From positions 62,001 through 126,000 of the forward strand of contig NZ_JACYWE010000006.1 in assembly GCF_014841105.1 (NCBI RefSeq): DNA of 64,000 nucleotides, written 5' to 3'. Both the position numbers and the translations under genes were made by a program. This DNA comes from Lolliginicoccus lacisalsi (GTDB lineage Bacteria > Actinomycetota > Actinomycetes > Mycobacteriales > Mycobacteriaceae). Shown here piece after piece: positions 28,976 to 35,710 of the stretch. The notes under the pieces are model-generated. The model searched no databases, was not told the DNA's origin, and worked only from the letters and a program-made list of their open reading frames with translations. How positions within the stretch are numbered: position 1 is the stretch's first letter; every line of letters begins with the position of its first letter.

Positions 28976-30385
28976 ATGAGCACCACTACATTCACCGATC
29001 TTGGCGTGCCCGCGAACATTTGCAAGGCACTGGCCAATGACGGCAAGACCTCCGCGTTCCCGATCCAGATCGATACGCTCGCCGATTCGCTGGGCGGTCG
29101 CGACATCCTCGGGCGCGGACGCACGGGATCCGGCAAGACCCTCGCGTTTGCCATCCCCCTGGTCGCACGGATCGCCGATGCGCCTCAGATCCGCCCCTCC
29201 ATGCCGCGCGGCCTGGTCCTCGCCCCCACCCGCGAGCTCGCTACGCAGATCGCCGCCGTCATCACTCCGCTCGCCGCCTCTAGCGGCATGCGGGTCACCA
29301 CCGTCTTCGGCGGCGTTCCACAGTCCAAGCAGGTCAACGCACTGAAGCGCGGCGCGCACATCGTCGTCGCATGCCCGGGCCGGCTCGAGGACCTCATGAA
29401 GCAACGCCTCATCTCGCTCGACGAGGTCAAGGTCACCGTCCTCGACGAGGCTGATCACATGGCTGACCTCGGGTTCCTGCCCGGCGTGCGCCGGATCCTC
29501 TCCGCTACCCCCCGCAACGGGCAGCGGTTGTTCTTCTCGGCCACTCTCGACAATGGCATCGACAGCCTCGCCAAGCAGTTCCTGAACAGCCCCATGATGC
29601 ACTCCGTCGACGAGGAGCACTCCCCCGTAGCCGCGATGACGCACCACATCTTCGAGGTTGATAACGCGAGCTCCAAGCGCGACCTCATCTCCGAGCTCGC
29701 CAGTGGCACGGGCCGGCGAATCCTGTTCATGCGTACCAAGCATCACGCGAAGCGACTGGCGCGCCAGCTGAGCGAGAACGGCATCCCCGCGGTCGATCTC
29801 CACGGCAACCTCTCCCAGGCCCAGCGCGACCGGAACCTCGCTGCGTTCGGCAAGGGCAACGTTCGGGTCCTCGTGGCCACGGATGTCGCGGCGCGCGGCG
29901 TGCACGTCGACGATGTCGAGCTTGTCGTCCATGTCGATCCGCCCGTCGAGCACAAGGCCTACCTGCACCGCTCGGGCCGTACCGCTCGCGCCGGCAAGCA
30001 GGGCGACGTCGTGACAATCGTGCTGCCCGAGCAGCGCTCGGATCTGCGCAAGCTGCTCCGCAAGGCGGAGATCGCGGCCAAGCCGATCCGTGTCACCCCC
30101 GGTGACGCGTCGGTCAACGCGCTCGTCGGCGACAAGGCCGCCATCGTGCCGATGGTGATCCGCACCGAGCCGGAGCGCGCCCCGCGCCAGGCCCACGGCC
30201 GACCGAGCCATGGCCCGTCGCGACAGGGCGGGTCCGGCCGCGGTGGCGCGAGCCGTGGCGGAGCAGGACGGGGAAGGTCCGCCAACCCCGCGCACAACAA
30301 TGGCGCGAGCCCGCGTCGTGGCGGGCCGGCCCGGACAGGCCACAGGAGCCCCGTCGGCGCCGCACCGCGCCGCGATAGCCGCTAG
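28976..30385 (+). CDS. DEAD-box ATP-dependent RNA helicase (RhlE-like)
   Basis: 469 residues with all core motifs: Q motif (Phe6 and FPIQ), Walker A GRTGSGKT, PTRELATQ, VVACPGRLEDL, DEAD in VLDEADHMADLGF, SAT in FFSATL, VATDVAARGVHVDDVE, and HRSGRTARAG. The C-terminal 80 residues are Gly/Arg/Ser-rich with RGG-like repeats (RGGASRGGAGRGR), an RNA-binding tail. It remodels RNA or ribonucleoproteins using ATP. GGAAAGG at 28964-28970 supports ATG 28976. It is convergent with the SRPBCC gene at 30423, separated by a terminator hairpin. Confidence 0.93.
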   Translation: MSTTTFTDLGVPANICKALANDGKTSAFPIQIDTLADSLGGRDILGRGRTGSGKTLAFAIPLVARIADAPQIRPSMPRGLVLAPTRELATQIAAVITPLAASSGMRVTTVFGGVPQSKQVNALKRGAHIVVACPGRLEDLMKQRLISLDEVKVTVLDEADHMADLGFLPGVRRILSATPRNGQRLFFSATLDNGIDSLAKQFLNSPMMHSVDEEHSPVAAMTHHIFEVDNASSKRDLISELASGTGRRILFMRTKHHAKRLARQLSENGIPAVDLHGNLSQAQRDRNLAAFGKGNVRVLVATDVAARGVHVDDVELVVHVDPPVEHKAYLHRSGRTARAGKQGDVVTIVLPEQRSDLRKLLRKAEIAAKPIRVTPGDASVNALVGDKAAIVPMVIRTEPERAPRQAHGRPSHGPSRQGGSGRGGASRGGAGRGRSANPAHNNGASPRRGGPARTGHRSPVGAAPRRDSR

Positions 30386-30402
30386 CTAGGGCTCAAGAAC
30401 CC

Positions 30403-30454
30403 AGCGGCTCGAGGATGAACGGCTAGCGATCGCGGCCCCCATCCTCGAGCCGCT
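30403..30454. terminator. 15-bp perfect hairpin between convergent genes, one arm inside coding sequence
   Basis: AGCGGCTCGAGGATG at 30403-30417 pairs exactly with 30440-30454. The left arm is 18 bases after the helicase stop; the right arm is within the last codons of the SRPBCC gene (encoding ...KRLEDG). The 22-base loop holds that gene's stop codon. It can terminate the helicase transcript; for the SRPBCC transcript it would form around the stop codon. Confidence 0.6.
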
Positions 30455-30965
30455 TCTTCATGCGCGCGAGCGAGATCTCGATATTTCGGGCGTTGAACTC
30501 GGCGAACGAGTCCTTCCCCGTGAGCATGGGATCAACGATGCGGCATAGCGAATCGGGCCACGCTCGGCGATCATCCGTCCAGGTCTCAGTGATCCGCGTG
30601 CCGCCGTCAGTGGCCTCGAGCTCGAAGTCCCAGGTCGCAACCGGGACCCTGAGCAACGGCAGCCCCACTCCCCAGCGGCGGACCTTGAACCGGAAGCGTT
30701 GCCCGGCAACAGCATGCGTCACCGTGCACCGGGTTATCCACCGGAATGGCCCGCGCTTGTTCGTGCCATCGAACTCGTCGCCCTCGCGCAGCGGTCCCGA
30801 GCCGCGCGCTCGCAGGCTCGCGCCGGTGTTCTCCGGGCTCCATTCCCCTGTCCGCGTGGGGTCACTGATCAGCGAGTATGCCAGTTCGGGCGGAGCCTGG
30901 ACGGTCGTGGATCTGGAGACGGACCATTGCCGGGTGGTTTCCATTCCTCCAGCATGGCAGGGCAT
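30423..30965 (-). CDS. SRPBCC family protein
   Basis: 180 residues. A SRPBCC/START-like module begins at VSRSTTVQAPPELAYSLISDPTRTGEWSPE and continues with TRCTVTHAVAGQRFRFKVRRWG and TWDFELEATDGGTRITETWTDD (shown in parts), ending in a long helix. It is a probable hydrophobic-ligand-binding or cyclase-like protein; the ligand is unknown. The start is uncertain: ATG 30965 has only a weak GGAA upstream, while ATG 30944 has GGAGG only one base before it. A parS site lies immediately upstream of 30965. Confidence 0.72.
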   Translation of the reverse strand: MPCHAGGMETTRQWSVSRSTTVQAPPELAYSLISDPTRTGEWSPENTGASLRARGSGPLREGDEFDGTNKRGPFRWITRCTVTHAVAGQRFRFKVRRWGVGLPLLRVPVATWDFELEATDGGTRITETWTDDRRAWPDSLCRIVDPMLTGKDSFAEFNARNIEISLARMKKRLEDGGRDR

Positions 30966-30966
30966 G

Positions 30967-30980
30967 GTTCCACGTGAAAC
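30967..30980. promoter_or_regulatory. parS site (distal)
   Basis: GTTCCACGTGAAAC matches the parS core GTTTCACGTGAAAC at 13 of 14 positions and is followed by the consensus A. It lies one base upstream of the SRPBCC start, about 18 kb from the parAB-proximal sites on the other side of oriC. Confidence 0.8.
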
Positions 30981-30993
30981 AGCGCGGCCGATC

Positions 30994-31602
30994 TCAGGAG
31001 GCTCGCCTCCCGCGCGGGAGGGGCGCTGAGATCGCGCGGAGGCTCGGCGTCAAGAGGCCAACGAGCCGGTCGGGGGATGCCGACCGCAACGGCTCCACCC
31101 CGATCACGTAGCGGCCGAAGATGATGCCGATGATGATCGTGAGGGTGGCACCGGCGCGCTCGGTCGCCGCCGTGCCTCCAAAATATTCAACGAGCTGACT
31201 GACGATCTCGCGCTCGATGTATTCCCGGAACGCCTGCAGCACTTCGGGATGCCGCATCCCCGTCGCCACGAGCTGCATGAGCGAGCGTTGAACATCGGGG
31301 GCCTCCCAGGCGCGGACGACCAGCGCAGCGAGCCGCTCGGGCGCGGTCGCGGGGTCACCAGCGAGCGCCTTCTCCAGCACCATCGAAGGCCCCAGGGAGA
31401 GCGCCATCGCGCGAGCGAACAGTTCCTTCTTCGACCCGAAGTGGTACGCGATCAGGGCAGGATCACAACCAGCCTGCCCGGCGATCATGCGCAGCGTCGC
31501 TCCGTTGTAGCCGCGGGCCGCGAACAGATCGCGCGCCGCCGCCAGGAGGCGGTCCCGGCCGTCATCATCACCCGTGCGGGGACGGCCTCGCCCTTTATTC
31601 AT
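30994..31602 (-). CDS. TetR family transcriptional regulator
   Basis: 202 residues. The N-terminal TetR helix-turn-helix is clear (LLAAARDLFAARGYNGATLR, then IAGQAGCDPALIAYHFGSKKELF). The C-terminal domain fits the TetR_C regulators that control exporters (Rv1353c/CmeR-like lengths). It is divergent from an ABC-2 exporter operon and probably represses it and itself. TAGGCT (31616-31611 on the minus strand) lies eight bases before ATG 31602, and no ribosome site is seen, so the message may be leaderless. Confidence 0.9.
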   Translation of the reverse strand: MNKGRGRPRTGDDDGRDRLLAAARDLFAARGYNGATLRMIAGQAGCDPALIAYHFGSKKELFARAMALSLGPSMVLEKALAGDPATAPERLAALVVRAWEAPDVQRSLMQLVATGMRHPEVLQAFREYIEREIVSQLVEYFGGTAATERAGATLTIIIGIIFGRYVIGVEPLRSASPDRLVGLLTPSLRAISAPLPRGRRAS

Positions 31603-31622
31603 CACTGTTGAGCCTAGCAGTG
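31603..31622. promoter_or_regulatory. Probable TetR operator (CACTG-N10-CAGTG)
   Basis: An inverted repeat spanning 20 bases in the 67-base tetR/ABC divergent gap. It covers the proposed tetR -10 box and ends about 48 bases before the ABC start codon. Size and position suit a TetR dimer site; binding is inferred. Confidence 0.45.
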
Positions 31623-31669
31623 GTCCTCCCCCACGCTCATGGTGACCAGCACGGACCAGAGGAGGCACT

Positions 31670-32461
31670 GTGAGGCATTCGCAGGCGACGGTAGAAGCGA
31701 CAGGCGTCACGGTGGAGTTCGCCCGTGGACGCAGCAAGCAGGCCCCGTTCCGGGCCCTCGACAACGTTGATCTTGAAGCGCGCCCCGGCGAGGTGACGTG
31801 CCTGCTCGGGCCCAACGGATCCGGCAAGACCACGCTGATGAACGTCCTGACCGGACTGCTCGCACCGAGCTCGGGGCACCTGCGGGTGCTCGGCCTCGAC
31901 CCGGCCACGCAGCGCCGCGAGCTCCTGCGCCGGATCGCGCTCGTGCCCCAGGAGACCTCGCTCTACCCGGAGCTGACCGCGCGCGAGAACCTCGTGTTCC
32001 ATGCTCGCTACTACGGGATGCCCGTTCGCGACCAGCGCGCGCGCATCGAGGAGACGCTTGATCTGGTGCAGCTCGGCAGCCGCGCCAGCGATCGGGCCGG
32101 AACCTTCTCCGGCGGCATGCAGCGCAGGCTCGCGCTCGGCAAGGCACTGATGATGAAGCCCGATCTCCTCCTGCTCGACGAGCCGACGCTCGGCGTGGAC
32201 GTGCAATCCCGCGAGGCCATCTGGCAACGCATCGAGGAGGTGGCCGAGGAAGGACGCGCGGTCCTGCTGACCACGAACTACATGGAGGAGGCGCAGCGGC
32301 TCGGTGATCACATCACCATCATCGACCGGGGCGCGAACGTCGTTCGCGGCAGCCTCACCGAGCTCACCTCGCAGCTCCCGGAGACCAAGCGGGCCGAGGT
32401 GCCACCGGTCAGCCTGCAAGACGTCTTCCTGCACTTCACCGGTAGCGGACTACGGAACTGA
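31670..32461 (+). CDS. ABC transporter ATP-binding protein (ABC-2 exporter type)
   Basis: 263 residues. Walker A GPNGSGKT (about 45-52), Q-loop PQETSLYPELTARENL, ABC signature FSGGMQRRLALGKAL, Walker B LLLLDEPTLGVD and switch His-equivalent Asn in LLTTNYMEEA. The switch histidine position reads TTNYMEEA, where many exporters of the daunorubicin group have TTHYMEEA. It powers the two membrane proteins that follow. GGAGG at 31661-31665 is four bases from GTG 31670. Control by the divergent TetR gene is likely. Confidence 0.93.
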   Translation: MRHSQATVEATGVTVEFARGRSKQAPFRALDNVDLEARPGEVTCLLGPNGSGKTTLMNVLTGLLAPSSGHLRVLGLDPATQRRELLRRIALVPQETSLYPELTARENLVFHARYYGMPVRDQRARIEETLDLVQLGSRASDRAGTFSGGMQRRLALGKALMMKPDLLLLDEPTLGVDVQSREAIWQRIEEVAEEGRAVLLTTNYMEEAQRLGDHITIIDRGANVVRGSLTELTSQLPETKRAEVPPVSLQDVFLHFTGSGLRN

Positions 32462-32471
32462 GGCGCCCATC

Positions 32472-33605
32472 ATGAATGCGGCAATCGCTCTTGCCAGAAA
32501 AGACCTGCTCATCACGCGCCGCGCGCCGCTCCTCGCGCTGATCAGCATCCTCGTGCCGGTCGCGTTCACCTTCCTCTACGCGATCGTCATCCACGTCTCG
32601 ACGACCGCCACTATCGCTATCGCCGATGAGGACGGCACGCCGCGCTCGGCGGAATTCATCGAGGTGATGGAGGAGATGCGCAACAGCGACGGCAACTACT
32701 ACGAGATCCTCACCACCGACCCAGGCCGGGCCGTCGAGATGTACGAGGCCAGGGACGTGGGCGCGATGCTGACGATTCCCGCGGGATTCGCGCAAGCAGT
32801 GGATACCGGCGACAGCCCGGCTGTAACGCTATCGCTGATCAACATCGACGCCGACGGCACGAAGAACCAGCACCTGCGCATCGAGGAAGCTCTCCGGCAG
32901 TTCCAGCAGGAACAGCCCGGCGCGCCGCCCAGCCAGTTGAGCATCACCGAGACAACGATCCTCGATCACGACATCCCGGTCACGCTGTACCTCGGCTCGG
33001 CCCTGATCATCTTCGCGGTGCTGTATGCCGGCATCGTCAATATCGGCGTCGGCATCGCCCGGGAGTGGGAAGAACGCACAGCTAAGGGTCTGGTGCTCTC
33101 GCCGAGCGGCCGACTGTCGCTCATCGCGGGCAAATGGGCGGCCGGCGCGGTGACCTCCCTCATCACGATCGCGGCAACGCTGGCCGGAATCAGCTGGGTG
33201 CTGGACTACCCGTTGGCACAGCTCGGCTGGAGATCCGCGGGCGTGCTCGCGATCATCTGGATATACGGAGCCGCCCTGGGCACCCTCCTCGGGGTCGCGC
33301 TGCGCAGATCGCTGCCGCTGGTCCCGATCGCCGTCATTATCGCTGTCACGCACTTCCTGGTCAGCGGATACGAATCCTACATCCGGGGATTCGCGCACGG
33401 CGGCGTCATCGAGCCGCTCTGGGCCGCGACCCACTGGATCCCGCTCGCGCCATTGTTCGACATCCTGCGCTTCGAGGTCGCTTCGCTCCCGCAGCCCGGC
33501 AATGCCGCGGCGGGCGTGTTCGGAAGCCTTCTCCTCGCTGCCGCGCTTGTCGCCCTCGCCGCCTGGCGGCTCACCCGTGCACTCCGCTTCACCCAAGGAC
33601 AATGA
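32472..33605 (+). CDS. ABC-2 type permease 1
   Basis: 377 residues. One N-terminal helix (about 20-40), a large external domain of about 140 residues, then five helices ending near residue 370, the ABC2_membrane_3/YhgE-type layout of drug and lipid exporters. The segment GIAREWEERTAKGLVLSPSG before the second helix is the amphipathic coupling region with the family's E-RT/EKT-like motif. It starts ten bases after the ATPase gene and overlaps the second permease by four bases (ATGA at 33602). Confidence 0.88.
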   Translation: MNAAIALARKDLLITRRAPLLALISILVPVAFTFLYAIVIHVSTTATIAIADEDGTPRSAEFIEVMEEMRNSDGNYYEILTTDPGRAVEMYEARDVGAMLTIPAGFAQAVDTGDSPAVTLSLINIDADGTKNQHLRIEEALRQFQQEQPGAPPSQLSITETTILDHDIPVTLYLGSALIIFAVLYAGIVNIGVGIAREWEERTAKGLVLSPSGRLSLIAGKWAAGAVTSLITIAATLAGISWVLDYPLAQLGWRSAGVLAIIWIYGAALGTLLGVALRRSLPLVPIAVIIAVTHFLVSGYESYIRGFAHGGVIEPLWAATHWIPLAPLFDILRFEVASLPQPGNAAAGVFGSLLLAAALVALAAWRLTRALRFTQGQ

Positions 33606-34711
33606 TGATGACTGCCCTACGCGCGCTCGCCGCCATGATCACCCGCAACCTGCGCATCGCCCTGCGCCGCCCCGAGCTGCTCGTGCAGACGATGGCCGTT
33701 CCTGTCGTTGTCGTCGCCCTGGCCTCGGTTATCTTCGGGGCGAGCAACGCCTGGCCGATCGCTGTCGTCGATCAGGCCAGCAGCACCGAGTCACGCCAGT
33801 TCGCCCAGGCCATCAACGCTACCCAGGGCCCGACCGGCCCCTACTTCGACATCATCGAGACCGATGGGACCGACGCGGCCGAACTGCTCGAGGACGGCAG
33901 GCTGCACCTGGTGATCACGATCCCACCCGGGTTCGAGGACACCGGGATCGTCGAGATAGCGACCTACAACATCAACACCGACGCCATGAAGAACGTCCGG
34001 CTGCGCGTGACCACGGCCGCGAACCTGTACGACAGCGCCACCAGCGCGGACCAGATCGTGGCGCTCATCGACAAGGAGAGAGCGGAGGACGTGCCACGCA
34101 CGGCGTTCATGGGTGGATCAGCGATCATCCTCGCCCTGCTCCTGGGCGCCGCGTTGATCTCGGCGAACCTCTACGCCATCGACAGCGAGCATCGCACGGA
34201 GAAGGAGATCGCCCTCACTCCCCTGGGGAGCTACATCGCGGGACTGGGCGCGGCAGCAGCGGGGTGGATCCTGGCCTTCGTGGCTGCGGTCCCCACCGTG
34301 CTCGTGGCGCTGGCCTTCGGGACACGAGCAGGACCTGGGGAAATAGTGCAGACCGCCGTCATCGTCCTGCCTGCCATCGCAGCAGCGGCCGGGGTGGGCG
34401 TGCTGATCGCGGTGCGCCTGCGAACCCACCGCGTCATCCAGCCGGTGCTGATCCTGCTGGCGCTCGGCAGCTACTTCGCCAGTGGTGGATTCATCTCGGT
34501 ATCGGCCCTGCCGCCGCTCGCCCGCGCGCTCAACACCTGGTGGCCACCGTCGTATGTGTTCGAATGGTCGAATCCGCTGCTGCATGGCTTCGAGAGCGGG
34601 CCCACCCTCGTCGCGGTGGCGTCGGTGTCGCTCGCGGCAGTCCTCGGAATAGGGCTCGCGGCCGCCGCCGCGCAGCAAGCCAGTCGGCGCAATGTCGCGC
34701 ATGGTCAGTGA
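33602..34711 (+). CDS. ABC-2 type permease 2
   Basis: 369 residues, paralogous in layout to permease 1: first helix at about 30-50, an external domain (VVDQASSTESRQFAQAINAT onward), then five helices, with DSEHRTEKEIALTPLGS as the coupling segment. Together with the ATPase the two permeases form a heterodimeric exporter. Three consecutive ATG codons (33602, 33605, 33608) follow AAGGA; 33602 gives an ATGA overlap and is used, but 33605 or 33608 has better ribosome spacing. A very strong hairpin follows. Confidence 0.87.
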   Translation: MMMTALRALAAMITRNLRIALRRPELLVQTMAVPVVVVALASVIFGASNAWPIAVVDQASSTESRQFAQAINATQGPTGPYFDIIETDGTDAAELLEDGRLHLVITIPPGFEDTGIVEIATYNINTDAMKNVRLRVTTAANLYDSATSADQIVALIDKERAEDVPRTAFMGGSAIILALLLGAALISANLYAIDSEHRTEKEIALTPLGSYIAGLGAAAAGWILAFVAAVPTVLVALAFGTRAGPGEIVQTAVIVLPAIAAAAGVGVLIAVRLRTHRVIQPVLILLALGSYFASGGFISVSALPPLARALNTWWPPSYVFEWSNPLLHGFESGPTLVAVASVSLAAVLGIGLAAAAAQQASRRNVAHGQ

Positions 34712-34766
34712 GAAGCCACCAGGCATGCGCCCCGGGTCGATCGATCTACTGATCGGTGCGTAAGCA

Positions 34767-34814
34767 ACAGAACAAGGCTCGAACCTTTGGCGAAAGGTTC
34801 GAGCCTTGTTCTGT
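34767..34814. terminator. 22-bp perfect hairpin, bidirectional terminator
   Basis: Arms 34767-34788 and 34793-34814 are exact inverted copies with a GGCG loop. It lies four bases past the 3' end of tRNA-Ala (minus strand) and 55 bases past the ABC permease stop (plus strand). The inner arm contains GGTTCGA, like a tRNA T-loop. Confidence 0.85.
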
Positions 34815-34817
34815 GGG

Positions 34818-34890
34818 TGGAGCCAAGGGGAATCGAACCCCTAACCCCCGCCTTGCAAAGGCGGTGCTCTACCAATTGAGCTATGGCCCC
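34818..34890 (-). tRNA. tRNA-Ala (anticodon TGC)
   Basis: Acceptor GGGGCCA pairs with TGGCTCC; D-arm GCTCAATTGGTAGAGC; anticodon stem-loop CCGCC-TTTGCAA-GGCGG with TGC; T-loop GGTTCGATTCC. CCA is not encoded. It is downstream of tRNA-Ile and the small gene between them, as in the ileT-alaT pair near gyrA of mycobacteria. Confidence 0.96.
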
Positions 34891-34913
34891 GGAGATCATG
34901 CCTCTGGGTGGCA

Positions 34914-35036
34914 CTACTTCAGATTGTGCCACACCTCGGCTGGATAGCCGGCGTCACGGGACTCGAGGTATCGCATGGCTGCAACGCCAAGAGCGATTCC
35001 CAATCCGGCTGTGGCAAGGATCCTGAGCAACTTCAT
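34914..35036 (-). CDS. 40-residue microprotein, DLW-39 family-like
   Basis: ATG 35036 to TAG 34914 encodes a protein starting MKLLRILATAGLGIALGVAA, with a basic start, a hydrophobic helix of about 17 residues and a hydrophilic tail ending in EVWHNLK. AAGG lies about nine bases upstream. Actinobacteria often encode a short DLW-39 protein of this shape beside gyrA/DUF3566 and the tRNA-Ile/Ala genes. The D-L-W motif itself is not exact here (EVW). Function is unknown. It sits between tRNA-Ile and tRNA-Ala on the same strand, so it would be cut from a tRNA-containing transcript. Confidence 0.6.
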   Translation of the reverse strand: MKLLRILATAGLGIALGVAAMRYLESRDAGYPAEVWHNLK

Positions 35037-35056
35037 GCTGCATGACCTTACCGGAG

Positions 35057-35130
35057 TGGGCCTAGGAGGACTTGAACCTCCGACCTCTTCCTTATCAGGG
35101 AAGCGCTCTAACCGCCTGAGCTATAGGCCC
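35057..35130 (-). tRNA. tRNA-Ile (anticodon GAT)
   Basis: Acceptor GGGCCTA pairs with TAGGCCC; D-arm GCTCAGGCGGTTAGAGC; anticodon stem-loop CTTCC-CTGATAA-GGAAG with GAT; T-loop GGTTCAAGTCC. CCA is not encoded. TAGGGT on the minus strand (35156-35151) is a possible -10 about 21 bases upstream. Confidence 0.96.
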
Positions 35131-35206
35131 GTGAACCGAGAAGCGACATTACCCTACCGAGGAGAGATGATGCAAAACAGCAGGTAGTGGCGTTCTCGGT
35201 TGTCTA

Positions 35207-35710
35207 CTAGTCGCGATCAGCCAGCGTCACTTCCACTCCGCCCACGAGGTCCGCGGTGAGGTTGTAGATGAACGACGCCAGCGTGAGCAATGCGGTGAGC
35301 AAGATCATATTGATGAACCCGATCGCTGCGGCCCAGCCAAAGATCTGGCTCGCGCTGATGATCTCCCCGGTCGCGCCCTCGTTCAGCATGTCGGTGAACG
35401 CGCTGTTCAGCCGTTCCCACACATTCATGAAGTCCAGGACGAGGTAGAGCATCCCCACCGCGATCATCCAGACGAGGAATAGCACGAGCGAGATGATCGA
35501 CGAGAGCTTCAGGGTGGACCATGGGTCGATCTCGCGGATCTGCACGCTGGCCCGCAGTCCCGCTTGCGCCTGCTTCGCCGTCATCGTGACCGGCGACCGG
35601 CGCGTCGGGGGTGCTGGGGCAGGCCCCGCCTTCTTGGCCGGCTCGGGGCTCGCCGTTGATTGCCCCGTCCCGGCGCTGCCGGTTTCAGGGCTCTTGCTGG
35701 AGGCTGCCAC
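35207..35710 (-). CDS. DUF3566 transmembrane protein
   Basis: 167 residues. A Ser/Pro/Ala-rich disordered N-terminus (about 1-50) is followed by a conserved block (ASVQIREIDPWSTLKLSSIIS) and two membrane helices (about 70-92 and 125-150), the DUF3566 pattern. It is the Rv0007-type gene always found after gyrA in Mycobacteriales; the role is unknown. The GTG start is directly after the gyrA stop, with AGGAG inside the end of gyrA, so expression is coupled to gyrA. Confidence 0.9.
   Translation of the reverse strand: MAASSKSPETGSAGTGQSTASPEPAKKAGPAPAPPTRRSPVTMTAKQAQAGLRASVQIREIDPWSTLKLSSIISLVLFLVWMIAVGMLYLVLDFMNVWERLNSAFTDMLNEGATGEIISASQIFGWAAAIGFINMILLTALLTLASFIYNLTADLVGGVEVTLADRD

Noticed and set aside
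27835-29154. Minus-strand frame of about 440 codons opposite the HTH gene and helicase start
   Set aside because: Antisense to a clear HTH/coiled-coil gene; composition typical of mirror frames.
24708-34711. Genomic island with integrase or attachment repeats
   Set aside because: No integrase, transposase, or direct repeat of the tRNA-Ala or tRNA-Ile 3' end was found; only synteny suggests insertion.
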